From Pokkaliibacter sp046614695 (GTDB taxonomy: Bacteria > Pseudomonadota > Gammaproteobacteria > Pseudomonadales > Balneatricaceae): DNA of 53,517 bases. This document shows positions 16,562-28,300 of this stretch, one piece after another. A program made the translations under genes and the position numbers. Below the pieces are notes generated by a model. It ran no database searches and was not told the DNA's origin. It worked only from the letters and a program-made list of their open reading frames with translations. Position 1 is the stretch's first letter, and every line of letters begins with the position of its first letter. Where the stretch lies: positions 1 through 53,517 of the forward strand of contig NZ_JBKKHQ010000022.1 in the NCBI RefSeq assembly GCF_046614695.1, written 5' to 3'.

Positions 16562-19500
16562 ATGCTTCGCGTTTTTCAACGCTCGTCCATAGCCCAGGAA
16601 GTCGATGCTGCACGGCACACGCCAGCGCTTCATCAACACCTGTCACAACAATTAAATGCAGGAGCTACGCGTACGGATGAAGTCCGGCCTATCGCAGCTT
16701 CCGCCTTCGATCGCCCGCAGGTTCTGCAAGGTAATGCGGATGGTCAGCAAAAACACCGCACTCACCGCTTCTCTGGCTTGCGTGAGCGTCTGCACCTTGG
16801 CAAACGTCACAAGGAGAAGGAGCGGCCGGTCATTTCAGCGCCGATTGTGCCTGCGCAAACGCCTGTTGGAACATCGCCGCTGGCACAGCGACAGGGTGAT
16901 ATCCCTGTGCAGCCGCAGTTACCTCCGCCGCCTCCACCTGTCGTTGCGGCTCCTGCTCCTCGATTGCCTGAAACGCCGCCGGTGGATGAGGCGGGTTACT
17001 GGGCACAGAATCTGTTGGAGGAATATGGCCTGAACCTCGCGCCGTCTGATCAGGAGCGAAGTGGAGTGCAGCACGCACCCGTGAAGGAGTTCTACACGCC
17101 CAAGCCTGCCATCAACAGCGATGACGAAAGCCGCAGCCCCAGGCGTCAGGAAGGTGTAGAGCCCAAGGTGCAGGACCGCGCCGCCGATTTCAAAGCAATG
17201 CCTTATGAGGGGATGCTCAAAGGTCAGGCGCCTGCTACGGATACAACCCCAACCGAGGCTCCGGTACGACGCAATCCCTTTAAGCGCCTTGATCACTGGA
17301 TGACTCATCATACGGACGGCTCCCCGATCAACAGGCTGCGTAAACGCAACCCCAACCCTGCGCCAGCGCCTGAGATGAAAGGCAAGGGTGTGCATATGGA
17401 GCTGGGTTTAGGGCAGGAAGGGCAGCTCACTTTCGGACCGGGCACCTCCCCGCAAATGCAAACCTTATTGACCAAAACGCTGGTCGATAAAGGGCGCCGT
17501 TTTGAAAAAATCAGCACACTGAGTAAAGCTGACAGCGATAGTCCGCTGGCGGATCAGGAAAGCCGGGTGCTGCTGCGAGACACTCAGGGCTATGCCCATC
17601 ATATTCGCGGTGATGAGTTCGGGATGTCGGCGATGCACAGCAGTGTGCCGTCATTGCCAGGCACCTTGCCTTTACCGGACAAACAGCACGAAGCACAGTT
17701 AACTCATACCCATCTGGATGCGCAGGGTCAGGCGTTTCGCCTGCATGACGGTTTGCTGATGCACTTCAATCGGCAAAAGCAGTCATGGGAGCCGACGCTG
17801 AACCCGCATGATCAACCGGATAAGTGGTTGTCACTGCACAGCAGTGGTAATCGGGTGAGTGCCTGCGCGCGCCATAATAATGTGTTCCGCATTGTCCAGT
17901 TGTCGTCTCAGGGGGCGGGTCTCTACGCCACCCGTGACCCGATTCTCGCGCATCATCAGGATGCCGAGGGCCGGCTGGCGGTGCTGGGCGGCACTCTTGA
18001 AAAACAGCACATCAGCCTGATCGATCCGCCGGAATGGGGGCGTAAGGTGCAACTGAAAAAGTTGCCGATCGAATTGCCTGCGCATAATCATCCAACGGCG
18101 GATGCCGTGCTGTCTCCCGGACTGCCCAGTGAAGTGGCGATCAGCGGCGACCACCTCTATGTGACTGACAAGCATGGTGCCCTTTACAGCATCACCCTGG
18201 AGGAGGCGCACAAGGCGGCGGAGGAAGGCAATAGTGTTCGCCTGCGTCATCATCATCCCAGTTTTCTTGGCGCCTTAGGCAGTGAGCAGCGGATCACCGG
18301 TTTCTTCACCGATGGCCGGGGGCAGTTGCAGGCACTGGTGAAGGATATTGCCGGACAAACCCATGCCTGCCCCGAAGCCGAGCGTGGCAACTTCCGCCCC
18401 GGCTGGAATCTGGGCGACTCCTTGGTCACCACCAAAGTGAACGGTCTTGAGAATACTGCCAGACCTGAAGCCGCGATTCATTTTGACCGTTTTGGCACTT
18501 TGCGGCTGTCCGAGGGCAAAGTGTTGTTCCGTGATGCTGTCACCGACAGCTGGCGAACCGCACCGGGGCTGGAAGGCGTCGATGCGCTGTCACGCGGTTT
18601 GGATGGCCGCAGTTATGCCATCGTCAACGGCAAGCTGCGCATGCTCGATATCCCGGAAAAAACGCCAGTGCAGACGCTTGGGCAAACCCTCTATAGCCTG
18701 CCATCCCAGCGGCATTTGCCTAAGCTCAAGGCGCCTCTTCGTGGCTCCAGCGAAGAGGATCAGTTCATCAGTGCCGCCGTGGTAAACAGCCACCATTACA
18801 TCGGCCTGGATGTCACCGGCCAGCCGATCGTGCGCCAGCACTCCCGCACTAATCAAAGCGCGCAGCGCCAGCCGCTCGCACTGCCTCTTAGCGGCTTGCC
18901 AGAGCATGATTTGCTGGCGCAGCTGCATTTGGATAAAAAGCAGAATCTGATTGGCTGGACGCAAAGCGGGCGGATGTTCGCCATGAGTAAAGCCCAATGG
19001 TCGCATCCGCTGGCGGATCGTCTGGGAAGTCGCTGGGAAGAGATTGCTCTGCCAGAAGGGCGTCATTGCAGCGCTGAATCGCATATTTTTACCTCGGGGC
19101 GGCATGACCTGGTGCTCGAGGGTAGTGAAGAGCGGTATCAGCTAAATGAGCAACTGCGCTGGCAGGTGGCGGATGAAGAAACACCGCCTCAGGGACAGGC
19201 ACCGAGTACCGCGTTTGATAAAACCTTCGAGCGGCTGGCAGCGGCCGACAAGCAGAAGAAAATCAAAGGGCGCGATGTGCAGTTCAATGTAGGTGTCGCC
19301 AACTTTAATAACGTTGAAAAGCTGCCGCAGGTGGGCAGTGGTTTCCGTGAGCGTCTGCGGGCGCACTACGTGCGTATGAATATGGAAACCCCGCGGCCGC
19401 TGAAAATTGCCGGAGATGCGATTCAGCATCGCTATCAGGGACGTGAAGGCCTGAGTGATATCTACCGTGAAGCCACGCGTTTGCACCATGAGTTGGATGG

Positions 19501-22036
19501 CATGCAGTCCGCGGCTCGCTCTCGCCAACCGGTGATGGCGCTGGATGAACGCATGACCCGGCTGGAGCTGGCAGGGCAGATTGATGATCGTCAGGCGCTG
19601 GGTGAAGACGGCGTGCGGCTGCTGGATGCGGTGCGTCAGTTCCGGGACGAGCTGGACCGCTCCTCATTTCATAATCTTTCCTTGCTGACTGCCCAGGCCA
19701 AGGTGCTCGACAGTCATGGTCATATCAAGGAAAAGGCAAAGGTAAAGACGCGTCAGCAGCAAGGCTATAACCATGCGAACGAGCATAACTTCACGCAGGA
19801 GCTAAAGCAGGTCTGGGATCGTAATGGCATGTCTCGCGGAGTGACAGGCAAACTGCTGGCGATGCTGGATGAGCGTGATGTGGCCCTCGGGCACAGCAAG
19901 AGCGAGGCACCGCTTGGACGTCAGCGCGATATGCAGGACGAGGCCGCCATCGCCAAGGCCCGCCTGACACTGAATACCATCACGCTGGAGAAACTAGGCT
20001 CGTTACTAACGCGCCTGGAAACACTGGCCGATGGCAGTGCTCCGCCCAGTCAGGCGCAGCTTCAAACCCTGTGGGAAGAACTGGTCAATGCGCGTGATAC
20101 GGAGTATCGCGACAATCCGATTCGTCGGTATTCGGATATGGGTCATGCGGGTTTCTCGGATCTCGAAGCCAATTACGACACGATCAAGGGATTCCTCAAG
20201 GCGTTTCGCAAGGATGATCATGGTGTGACCATGACCAGTCGCTCGGCGCTGGATGCCAAGGATCGCGACCTGCTTAAAGAGCGCATGAAGGATATTCTGC
20301 ACTCCCTGCGCGAAGGTGAGACGCTGGCATTTGGTCGTGCCTATGAAGGCGGACTAAGCACGGTCTACATGCCGACCACCGCGTTTCCCTTCTTTGCTGC
20401 CATCATGGCAGGAGCGACGGCCGGGGTGGGGCGCTCCATGCTGATTACCCGCGATGAAGGCTCGATGGTGGTGTCTTTTGCCCGAAATAAAGCCCAGACC
20501 CTGTCCGTAGGTGGCTTTATGGGTCAGAACCTGCTGCCACTGATGGCCGGTGTCGATGTGGATAACCCTGCTTTCGCCAATGCCTTCCAGCATGATATCA
20601 ACAGTGGCCGCAAGGCCGGGATCGATATTCGTGCGGCAGTGGCGCTGTCTAATGCGTTCTCGCATGCGGCACGGCATGGCATCGATTTCACCCTGAGTGA
20701 GCATGATATCGACAGTTTCGTCGATAAACTTTTGGATGTGGAGAATTCGACCGCCCCTCAGGATCTGCTGGAGAAAGGGCTGGAGCATGTGAATCGCCAC
20801 GGTCATACCCTGTCTTTCAGCATGGATCTGACCGGACGCATTGGCTTTCGGGCGGGCGTGGATATCACCAACTCCCAGGATAACCCTTATCTGGTGTTGC
20901 GTGGCGAGGCAGGCGCAGTGTTCACAGGAAACATCGCTCACCTGTCACGTACCGAAGATCATGAGCGCGGCGAAACATCCCAGCGCGATATGGTGGAAAC
21001 GCAGGTGTCAGGCTTCGATAAGGCAAATGCCACAGTAGGGCTGTCGCTTCAGGGCTTCACAGCGCCGAAGATAAACGAGCGGGGCGACCACCTGCATGAG
21101 TACACCAATTTCACCGGTATCGAAGGCAAGATCAGTGTTGAGGACACCAAGGTCAAGCAAGTGGATGTGCACGTTCGCCAGCCGGGCGCGTTGAGCTTTG
21201 ATGCCCTGCCGGAGGTGATTAAGGGGCTGGAGCTACTTTTCTCGGATAAGGAAACGCTGGCCTCGCTGCAGGCTATTGCACGTCAGCGAGGCGGTGATTT
21301 TAACCCACCAAAGAGCCGTCAGGAGCTGGAGCTGCATCAGCTTCGCAGCCTGAGTTCACTCTTTCATAACCGTCAGGGAATGACGGTGGATCAGTGGCGC
21401 GGTGTACGTGCGCTGCAGAAAACCCACACTGCCGCACTGGCTCATGCCAACCACAGCTGTGTGCTGGGTCGTGAGGTGAAATACACCACGACCTTTACCA
21501 ACCTCAATCGTCTGGATCATAACGGCTTGCTGGGCGCGCTGGTCTCTCATCTTGACCCGGAACGGCAGCCAACCGCCGCGCAGCAGCTGCAGCACATTAT
21601 TGAGCATGATCCGCAATTTGCCACACTGATGAAGTCTCTCAAGGAGACGCCCAAGGCGCGTGGCAAAGTGATTATGGAACTGCGGAGTGAAGTGAAGCAG
21701 CGTGCCAGTCGTTTGTTGGCGGAGGGACGTATTTCTGCGGCGGATGTCGCACTCCTGATGAAAGACCCGCGCAATCTTCGCATCAAAGAGATCAAAGTGG
21801 TGCAAATCACCGGGTTAAACGAAAGCTTTACGCCTATCCAGTTTGTCGCTGGCGGGAACAGTTCGTCCTCAGTCGGCATGGAAAAACTACAGTCCAGAAT
21901 CAAATTCCACTACGGGCCGGAGGATCAGGCGCTGCCATTGCATTACACCATGATGGGAGCCACTTCCCTCGCAGACCAGAGCACACGTGAGGCTGCGACT
22001 TCACTGGCACGTGAGTTCGGGCAGGAGTTGTCCTGA
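16562..22036 (+). CDS. avrE: AvrE/DspE/WtsE-family type III effector (first copy)
   Basis: A giant effector of 1824 aa, close to DspE (about 1840 aa). The N-terminal 230 residues are low-complexity and Pro-rich (a six-Pro run near 119) and should carry the secretion signal. From NPFKRLDHW (residue 238) onward it follows the AvrE family. Features include repeated beta-propeller-like segments, the QHRYQGREGL block at residue 955, YSDMGHAGFSDLEANYD near 1193, GRAYEGGLSTVY near 1260, and a C-terminal region ending near MEKLQSRIKFHYG. Family members act inside host cells and have been shown to form water- and solute-permeable channels. AAGGAGG precedes the ATG. The LKKxG-like C-terminal motif described in some AvrE proteins is not seen. 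No chaperone gene follows. Confidence 0.92.
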   Translation: MLRVFQRSSIAQEVDAARHTPALHQHLSQQLNAGATRTDEVRPIAASAFDRPQVLQGNADGQQKHRTHRFSGLRERLHLGKRHKEKERPVISAPIVPAQTPVGTSPLAQRQGDIPVQPQLPPPPPPVVAAPAPRLPETPPVDEAGYWAQNLLEEYGLNLAPSDQERSGVQHAPVKEFYTPKPAINSDDESRSPRRQEGVEPKVQDRAADFKAMPYEGMLKGQAPATDTTPTEAPVRRNPFKRLDHWMTHHTDGSPINRLRKRNPNPAPAPEMKGKGVHMELGLGQEGQLTFGPGTSPQMQTLLTKTLVDKGRRFEKISTLSKADSDSPLADQESRVLLRDTQGYAHHIRGDEFGMSAMHSSVPSLPGTLPLPDKQHEAQLTHTHLDAQGQAFRLHDGLLMHFNRQKQSWEPTLNPHDQPDKWLSLHSSGNRVSACARHNNVFRIVQLSSQGAGLYATRDPILAHHQDAEGRLAVLGGTLEKQHISLIDPPEWGRKVQLKKLPIELPAHNHPTADAVLSPGLPSEVAISGDHLYVTDKHGALYSITLEEAHKAAEEGNSVRLRHHHPSFLGALGSEQRITGFFTDGRGQLQALVKDIAGQTHACPEAERGNFRPGWNLGDSLVTTKVNGLENTARPEAAIHFDRFGTLRLSEGKVLFRDAVTDSWRTAPGLEGVDALSRGLDGRSYAIVNGKLRMLDIPEKTPVQTLGQTLYSLPSQRHLPKLKAPLRGSSEEDQFISAAVVNSHHYIGLDVTGQPIVRQHSRTNQSAQRQPLALPLSGLPEHDLLAQLHLDKKQNLIGWTQSGRMFAMSKAQWSHPLADRLGSRWEEIALPEGRHCSAESHIFTSGRHDLVLEGSEERYQLNEQLRWQVADEETPPQGQAPSTAFDKTFERLAAADKQKKIKGRDVQFNVGVANFNNVEKLPQVGSGFRERLRAHYVRMNMETPRPLKIAGDAIQHRYQGREGLSDIYREATRLHHELDGMQSAARSRQPVMALDERMTRLELAGQIDDRQALGEDGVRLLDAVRQFRDELDRSSFHNLSLLTAQAKVLDSHGHIKEKAKVKTRQQQGYNHANEHNFTQELKQVWDRNGMSRGVTGKLLAMLDERDVALGHSKSEAPLGRQRDMQDEAAIAKARLTLNTITLEKLGSLLTRLETLADGSAPPSQAQLQTLWEELVNARDTEYRDNPIRRYSDMGHAGFSDLEANYDTIKGFLKAFRKDDHGVTMTSRSALDAKDRDLLKERMKDILHSLREGETLAFGRAYEGGLSTVYMPTTAFPFFAAIMAGATAGVGRSMLITRDEGSMVVSFARNKAQTLSVGGFMGQNLLPLMAGVDVDNPAFANAFQHDINSGRKAGIDIRAAVALSNAFSHAARHGIDFTLSEHDIDSFVDKLLDVENSTAPQDLLEKGLEHVNRHGHTLSFSMDLTGRIGFRAGVDITNSQDNPYLVLRGEAGAVFTGNIAHLSRTEDHERGETSQRDMVETQVSGFDKANATVGLSLQGFTAPKINERGDHLHEYTNFTGIEGKISVEDTKVKQVDVHVRQPGALSFDALPEVIKGLELLFSDKETLASLQAIARQRGGDFNPPKSRQELELHQLRSLSSLFHNRQGMTVDQWRGVRALQKTHTAALAHANHSCVLGREVKYTTTFTNLNRLDHNGLLGALVSHLDPERQPTAAQQLQHIIEHDPQFATLMKSLKETPKARGKVIMELRSEVKQRASRLLAEGRISAADVALLMKDPRNLRIKEIKVVQITGLNESFTPIQFVAGGNSSSSVGMEKLQSRIKFHYGPEDQALPLHYTMMGATSLADQSTREAATSLAREFGQELS

Positions 22037-22065
22037 TACGGACGGCTTTTGTCACTCAATGAGAA

Positions 22066-22100
22066 GGGCGCTGTCTTGCCACTGAGCGCCCGTCTTTCTT
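22066..22100 (+). terminator. Probable terminator after the first AvrE-type gene
   Basis: GGGCGCT (22066-22072) pairs with AGCGCCC (22085-22091), followed by the T-rich GTCTTTCTT. The T tract is interrupted, so strength is moderate. Confidence 0.6.
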
Positions 22101-22229
22101 AGACTTTTTGATACCCGCACCATCTTGGCTCACCTATTGCTTCTGTGTTGCGTTCTGGCTATACCTTGATGACCTAATAAGGCGCAAATGTTAGCCAATA
22201 AAGTTTAATGCAACGTTATGTAGTTTCTA

Positions 22230-22257
22230 GGAACCCTCAGGATTAGAGGGCCACAGA
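22230..22257 (+). promoter_or_regulatory. hrp box (HrpL promoter) for the second AvrE-type gene
   Basis: GGAACC at 22230-22235, 15 nt, then CCACAGA at 22251-22257 exactly match the HrpL consensus GGAACC-N15/16-CCACNNA. It lies 91 nt before the GTG start at 22349 and is co-directional, so this gene is predicted to be transcribed by HrpL (encoded at 52798) as a single-gene unit. Confidence 0.9.
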
Positions 22258-22348
22258 GTTAACTACCCGGTGAAGGGTTCCTGAGCTGATCGCCATGGAA
22301 GGTCTGAAGTCAGCCTGAGTAGTACCGTTTGGGAAAAGGACGCGCGCA

Positions 22349-25300
22349 GTGGCTATAAGAGATTTATTACATCGTTCATCGCGTACCCAGGAGCTCGATT
22401 CTTCGCGCTTCCAGGATCAGCATCGTTCGAGCCTTTTGCAGCAACGCACGCAACAGGCCACTCGAACCGATTCTGTGCGCGCGGTGGCAGCCTCTGCTTC
22501 GGATAGTCCCCAGGTCACTCAGGGTCGTGCCGACGGCCAGCAAAAGAACCGCATGTTCAGCATGCATGGCCTTAGAGACCGTATTAAAAACCGTTCCTCA
22601 AAAAATGCGGCTTCCTCCTCTAACACCAGTTCTGCACCTGCTCCTCGGATGGCTTCAGCTGAGGAGCTGCGTCAGAACGGACGGCCACCGTCACCTACTT
22701 TTCAGAATCCGCGTACTCCGCCTCCCGTACCCACTTCGCGCCAGCCAGCGGCGCAAACGCAGGTGAATAACAGCGCCCAACGTAATAACTTTGCCGGGCT
22801 TTCGCAGAATTCCAGCTCGGCGCTGCAGAGTCGCACCACTGCGAATCCGCAATTGCAGGCACGTACTAACGGTAGCAGCCAGTTGCCTGGCAATCGTGTG
22901 ATTCCCGAGAGATCCAGTTCTCTTGGCTTTGAGAAGCAAAGCTCGTTGCCACCTGCTCCGCCGCCCAAGATCCGTGAAGACGGCACTCAAGTCGAAATGT
23001 CGATGCGCTCAAATTCTGAGAGGCTGATGTCGCAGGCAGGCCGGTCTCAGGGGGGGCATGCTTCCTTCACCTCAGGCGGCACCGATGATTTTATTCGCCA
23101 GAATTACACCATGGTGGATCCGGAAGTGTTGGAGGCCGAGCTTGATGCGTTAAATGCCGAGCCTGCGCCGATCCGCGATAAAGGCAAAGGGCCGGAGATT
23201 CCGCTTAAATCGCCTCTGCGAAATCAGCAGCGTAATGGCAACCCGCCCGAGGTTCAGAAAAAGATACCGGGTGAAGGTGAGATCAACCAAAGCAGTTGGT
23301 TTGATGATGCTAACTCTTCAACCACCTCCCTCCCGCTGATGCGGGATGAGTCGTTTAATAAAGGTCCCTCCGGTAAAGGGCCTGAGGTTCCGCCCAAACC
23401 GAAGCAACTTCAGGATCAGATGCGTAGAGAGCATCTTTCACTGGATACCAGCGACTCGATTCTCGATGCCGTAATGAAAGCGGCGGATAACGCCAGCGCT
23501 TCGAGCGACAGCCCGGTGGACCCCTTCCTGCAGCCACGAACCTCTGAGCGCAGACTGCCTGAAGACCGTTTCAAGTTTGAGCAGCCTGCGAAGCAGCCCA
23601 AGCTTGATGATGTAATGGACTTGGCGTATTTCGAGCCAGGCCAGAAAGGTGCGGTGGAGAATCACACCGGCTCACGTTTTGACAACGCTGCGACCTCTCT
23701 CAGCAAAAAGCCTGCGATTGATCCGAGTCAGTTTTTGCGGGGCGATATCGATCTGGATGCTTATCTCGATGAGCCGGATACGGAGGACTATCCCTTCAGG
23801 CCCGGCTTTGAGGGTGAGCAGCCTAAGAACCCGCATCCGGACGTACGTGTCGGCCGGGAAAGCTTCGCCAGCAACTTTGCCAATCAGCGCGTTGAAGCGC
23901 CTAAAAAACCTCAGGTTGAAACGCCTGAGCCTGCACCCGCAGCGCCTGAGGCCAAGTCCAGTAATCCGTTCAAGCGCCTGGATAACTGGATAAACACCAA
24001 TAGCAAAGGTGAGCCCACCAACAAATTACGCAAGAAAGCGCCCAAGACGGATGAGGAAGTCGCTCAAAACGGTAAGGGTGTGCAGTTTGATATTCGTGTA
24101 CGTGACGATGGCCGCCTGCAGATGGGTAAGAACAATTCCCCGCAGATGATGGAGTTGTTGAACCGGACGATTGCAGCGAATGGCCGACGCTTTGAAAAAT
24201 CTCAGATGCTGGCGGGTAGTCAGCACTCACCGGACAGCAAGGCGCTGATTCGTGATACCGAAGGCCTGACGCATTACATTCGTAGCTCCTTCACCGGACT
24301 GACGGCAATGCACAGCAGCTTGCCCACCAAGCCCGGTGAGGGCGCGCTGGACCTGCCTGACTATCAGCATGAAGCGATCATGACCGATGTGCATACCGAC
24401 CGTAATGGCGGGACTTACCGCTTGCACGATGGTCGACTGATGCAGTTCAGCCATGTCATCAATCCTGAGTATCCGACTGAGGCAGGCAAGGCTGTCGAGA
24501 ATGGCGAGTGGAAAACACTGCCAAATCCTTTCCATGAAGAGAGCCGCTTTATCAGCATGCAGACCAGTGGTGGTCGTGTTACCAGCCATGCTGCGGTAGT
24601 CGACCTTGGTGAGGGCGGTGAGCCGGTCATGAAGGATGGCAAGCACGAGATTTCCCAGGCGCTGATCGATATGAGCTCCGGTGATAACAATGTGCTGTTT
24701 TCCACCAAGGATCGCATTGACTCTTATCACCGTGACCAACGTGGTCGGACTGCGGTACTGACCGAAGGCGAGAATGGCCACAAAATTTCCCTGAAGTCTG
24801 AGCACAATCGCGGTGAACCTTTGACGTTCAGCTTCAGGCTCAACCCCCATGAAGTGGGTGAGTCCAAGCTGGAATCCGCTCCTGCTGGCAAGCCTTCACA
24901 CATTGCCCTGAGCGATAACACCATTTATGTCTCTGACCGACATGGTGAGCTTTACAGCATCACCACTGCAGAGGCAGAAGAGGCGGCAGCTAACAATCGT
25001 GCGATTCCCATGCGCCATCACCCCAGTTCGCTGGGTGCGCTTGGGAATGAGCACAAAGTCACTGGCTTCTTCACTGATAACAGCGGCAAGCTGAATATGC
25101 TGGTGAAAGATGCCCAGAATAATCAGCATGCCTGCCCTGAAACCGCTCGCGGTAACTTCAAGCCAGGCTGGAATTTGGGTGATGCACTCATTACCCACAA
25201 CCACACTGGTCTCAAAGCCAACGAAAATGCCGGCGGTGCCTTTGTGCATTCGGACCGCTTTGGCACCATGCGTCTGGATGCTGGCAAGCTGCAGTACCGG

Positions 25301-28300
25301 GATGCGCTCAGTGGTAACTGGCGCGTGATGGATGGTCACAATGATGTCCGTGACGTTAACCGTGGCTTGGACGGACATAACTACGCCGTCATTGATGGTC
25401 AGGTGCGCAAGCTCAGCTTCCCTGAATCTTCCGACAAGCAGAACATGGGTGCCAACGTATACAGCCTAGGGGTTCAACGTAATGAGCCTTCGGTCTCCGG
25501 ACAGCTGCGTGGCGGCACCGCGAACGATAATTTTGTCTCCGCTGCGGTCGTCAACTCTCACCACTATGTCGCACTGGATGCCGACGGTAAGGCCACGGTA
25601 TTTGCACACTCACGTGCGACCAATGCGCCACTACGTCAGCCAGTCAGCCTGCCAACACAGGGCGTGCCTGAAGGCAGCAAACTGACCCAGATTTATCTTG
25701 ATCAGAAGAAAAATCTGGTGGGTATCACCGATAAGGGCGAACTGCTGAGCATGCCCGAAAGTTCCTGGGAAGATCCGCTGGCCGCGCACCGTGATGTCAG
25801 CTGGACACCCATGAATGTCCCGGCTCATGAACGTGATGACAACACGCCCGTGCATATCTCCATGTCTGGCAGCGGCGAGCTGATGCTAAGCAGTGGCGAG
25901 TCCAGGTTCCGTCTCAATGGTAATGACTGGACTCCGGGGGAGATTGATCAAAACCACGATGCGACAGCATTGGGTAAATCAGCTTTTGACACGACGTTCG
26001 AGCGTCTTGAGCATGCAGAAGTCACCAAGAACATCAAAGGCCGTGATGTTCACTTTACGGCCGGTGTTCTGGGCTGGAATAACGCCGAGAAACCGCAAAA
26101 AGTGCAGAGTGGTTTCCGTGAGCGTTTGCGCGCGCACTATGTACGCTTTGATATGCAGACCCCGCGTCCCTTCAAGATTGGTATGGATGCGGCGCAGCAT
26201 CGTTACCGTGGTCGTGATGGCTTACAGGATCTCTATAGCGAGACGTCCCGTCTGCACAGTGAGCTGGATGGTTTGCAGCGCACCACTGGCAGAACACCCG
26301 TTGCCAATCTGGCTCAACGCTTTGCCAATCTGGAGCTTGAGGGCAACCTCGGCAAAGAAGGCAAGCGTCTGCTGGATGAAATTCGTCTGTTCAAGGATGA
26401 GCTAGACCGCAGCGCGTTTCACAGTCTTTCGGTCGCCGCACTGAAAGCAAAAGTGGTGGATGTGCACGGTCATATCAAAGAGAACCCGAAAGCCAGACAT
26501 CAGCATGGTGTGACCCATGCTTCCGGTCATAACCTGGTCACAGAGCTGAAAAATCTTTGGGATTTCAATGGTATGTCTTCCGGCGCGACGGGCAGTATGC
26601 TGCAAACGCTGGCCGATAAGGGTGTCGATCTGGGCCACGCGAAGTCGGATATCCCTATGGGGCGCCGCCGTGACCTGAATGATGATGCGGCATTGTCCAA
26701 AGCGCGACTGGCGCTAAACACCAGTGCACTCGACAAGTTGAACGGCATTCTTTCCCGTCTGGAAGATCTGGGTCGGGGCAACGTTGCGCCTAACGAGCGT
26801 CAGCTCAAAGGCCTGTGGGAATCCTTCTCCAATATCCGTGATAACGAATATCGTGCCAACGATGTACGTCGTCTGACAGATATGGGCCATACAGACTTTA
26901 AGGATGTCGAAGCCAACTACGACACCATTAAAGGTTTCCTCAAGGCCTACAGTAAAGATGACCACGGTGTCACCATGACTACGCGTTCTGCGCTGGATGT
27001 GAAAACCCGCGAGGAAATGCGTGAAAAGATGAAGAGCGTGGTGCGCTCGCTGCGTGAAGGGGAAACCCTCGCCATTGGTCGTGCCTACGAGGGCGGTGTC
27101 AGTACTGTTTATAATCCGGCGAATAACATTCCTGTGTTCACCGCTGCGCTGGCGGGCGCAACGGCCGGCGTTTCCCGTTCCATGGCGATTACTCGTGATG
27201 ATGGCGAGATGATTGTTTCTCTGGGACGTCAGAAAGCGCAGCGTATTCAGATTGGTAGCTTTATCGGCCAGAACGTGTTGCCGCTGATGGCGGGTCTGGA
27301 TATGAGTGACCCCGCGTTTAGCGAGATATTCAAGTTCTCCGACTGGAGTAATGGGACGCGTGATGCAGGCTTTGACTTGCGTGCCGGCGCCATTACCACC
27401 GCAAGCTTCTCACATGCGGCGCGCAACGGTATTGATTTCATCCTGAGCGAGCATGAGATCGATAAGTTTATCGATGGTTTGATCAGCGGTGGTCTTGAGC
27501 CTCAGGAACTGTTGGAAATGGGTATGGACCACATGAACCACCATGGTCATACCCTGGCATTCAGCCTCGACTTCCAAGGGCGTTTTGGCCTGCGTGCTGG
27601 TCTTGACCTGACCAATGAAAATGCCGATCCCTATTCCATGGCTCGTGTTGAGCTGGGCCTTAATAGCAACCTGAACCTCTATCAGGCTTCGCGAACCAAG
27701 GATCAGGAGCACACTGAAACGGGTGGCCGTGATTCCAAGACCACTTCGTCGGGTTTCCTCAACCGCGGTGGTGTGAATCTGGGTCTGCAGGTACAGGGTT
27801 TCTCACAAAAAGATATTAATGATCGTCCTGATCAGATTCAGGAGTACTCCTCTTTTACAGGTATCCACGGGCGCATCGCCTTTGAGGACTCCAGCAGTAA
27901 GAAAGTGGAAGTACAGATCAAGCAGCCAGGTGAACCCAACTACAATGAAGTTGAGAGTCTGATCAAAGAGCTGTCCGGAACCTTTACCGATGCGGACTCC
28001 AAAACCCGACTGGATCGGATCAACAATCTGACAGCCGCTGATTTTAATGAGCCGATGACGACTCAGGGTCTTGAGATGATGAAACTCAAGATGCTGAGCA
28101 CCGAGTTTGCCGATAAAAAACATCTCAACCATGATCAGGCGCTGGCCGTCGGTAACCTGCGTAACCTGCAGAGCCGGGCTATCGCCCATGCCAATCACAC
28201 CAGTGTGATGGGTTATGAAGTCAAATACTCCACTGACTTTAATAACATGGAGCGGCTTGATCATGATCGCATCATTGATGTGCTGCTTTCGCATATTGAT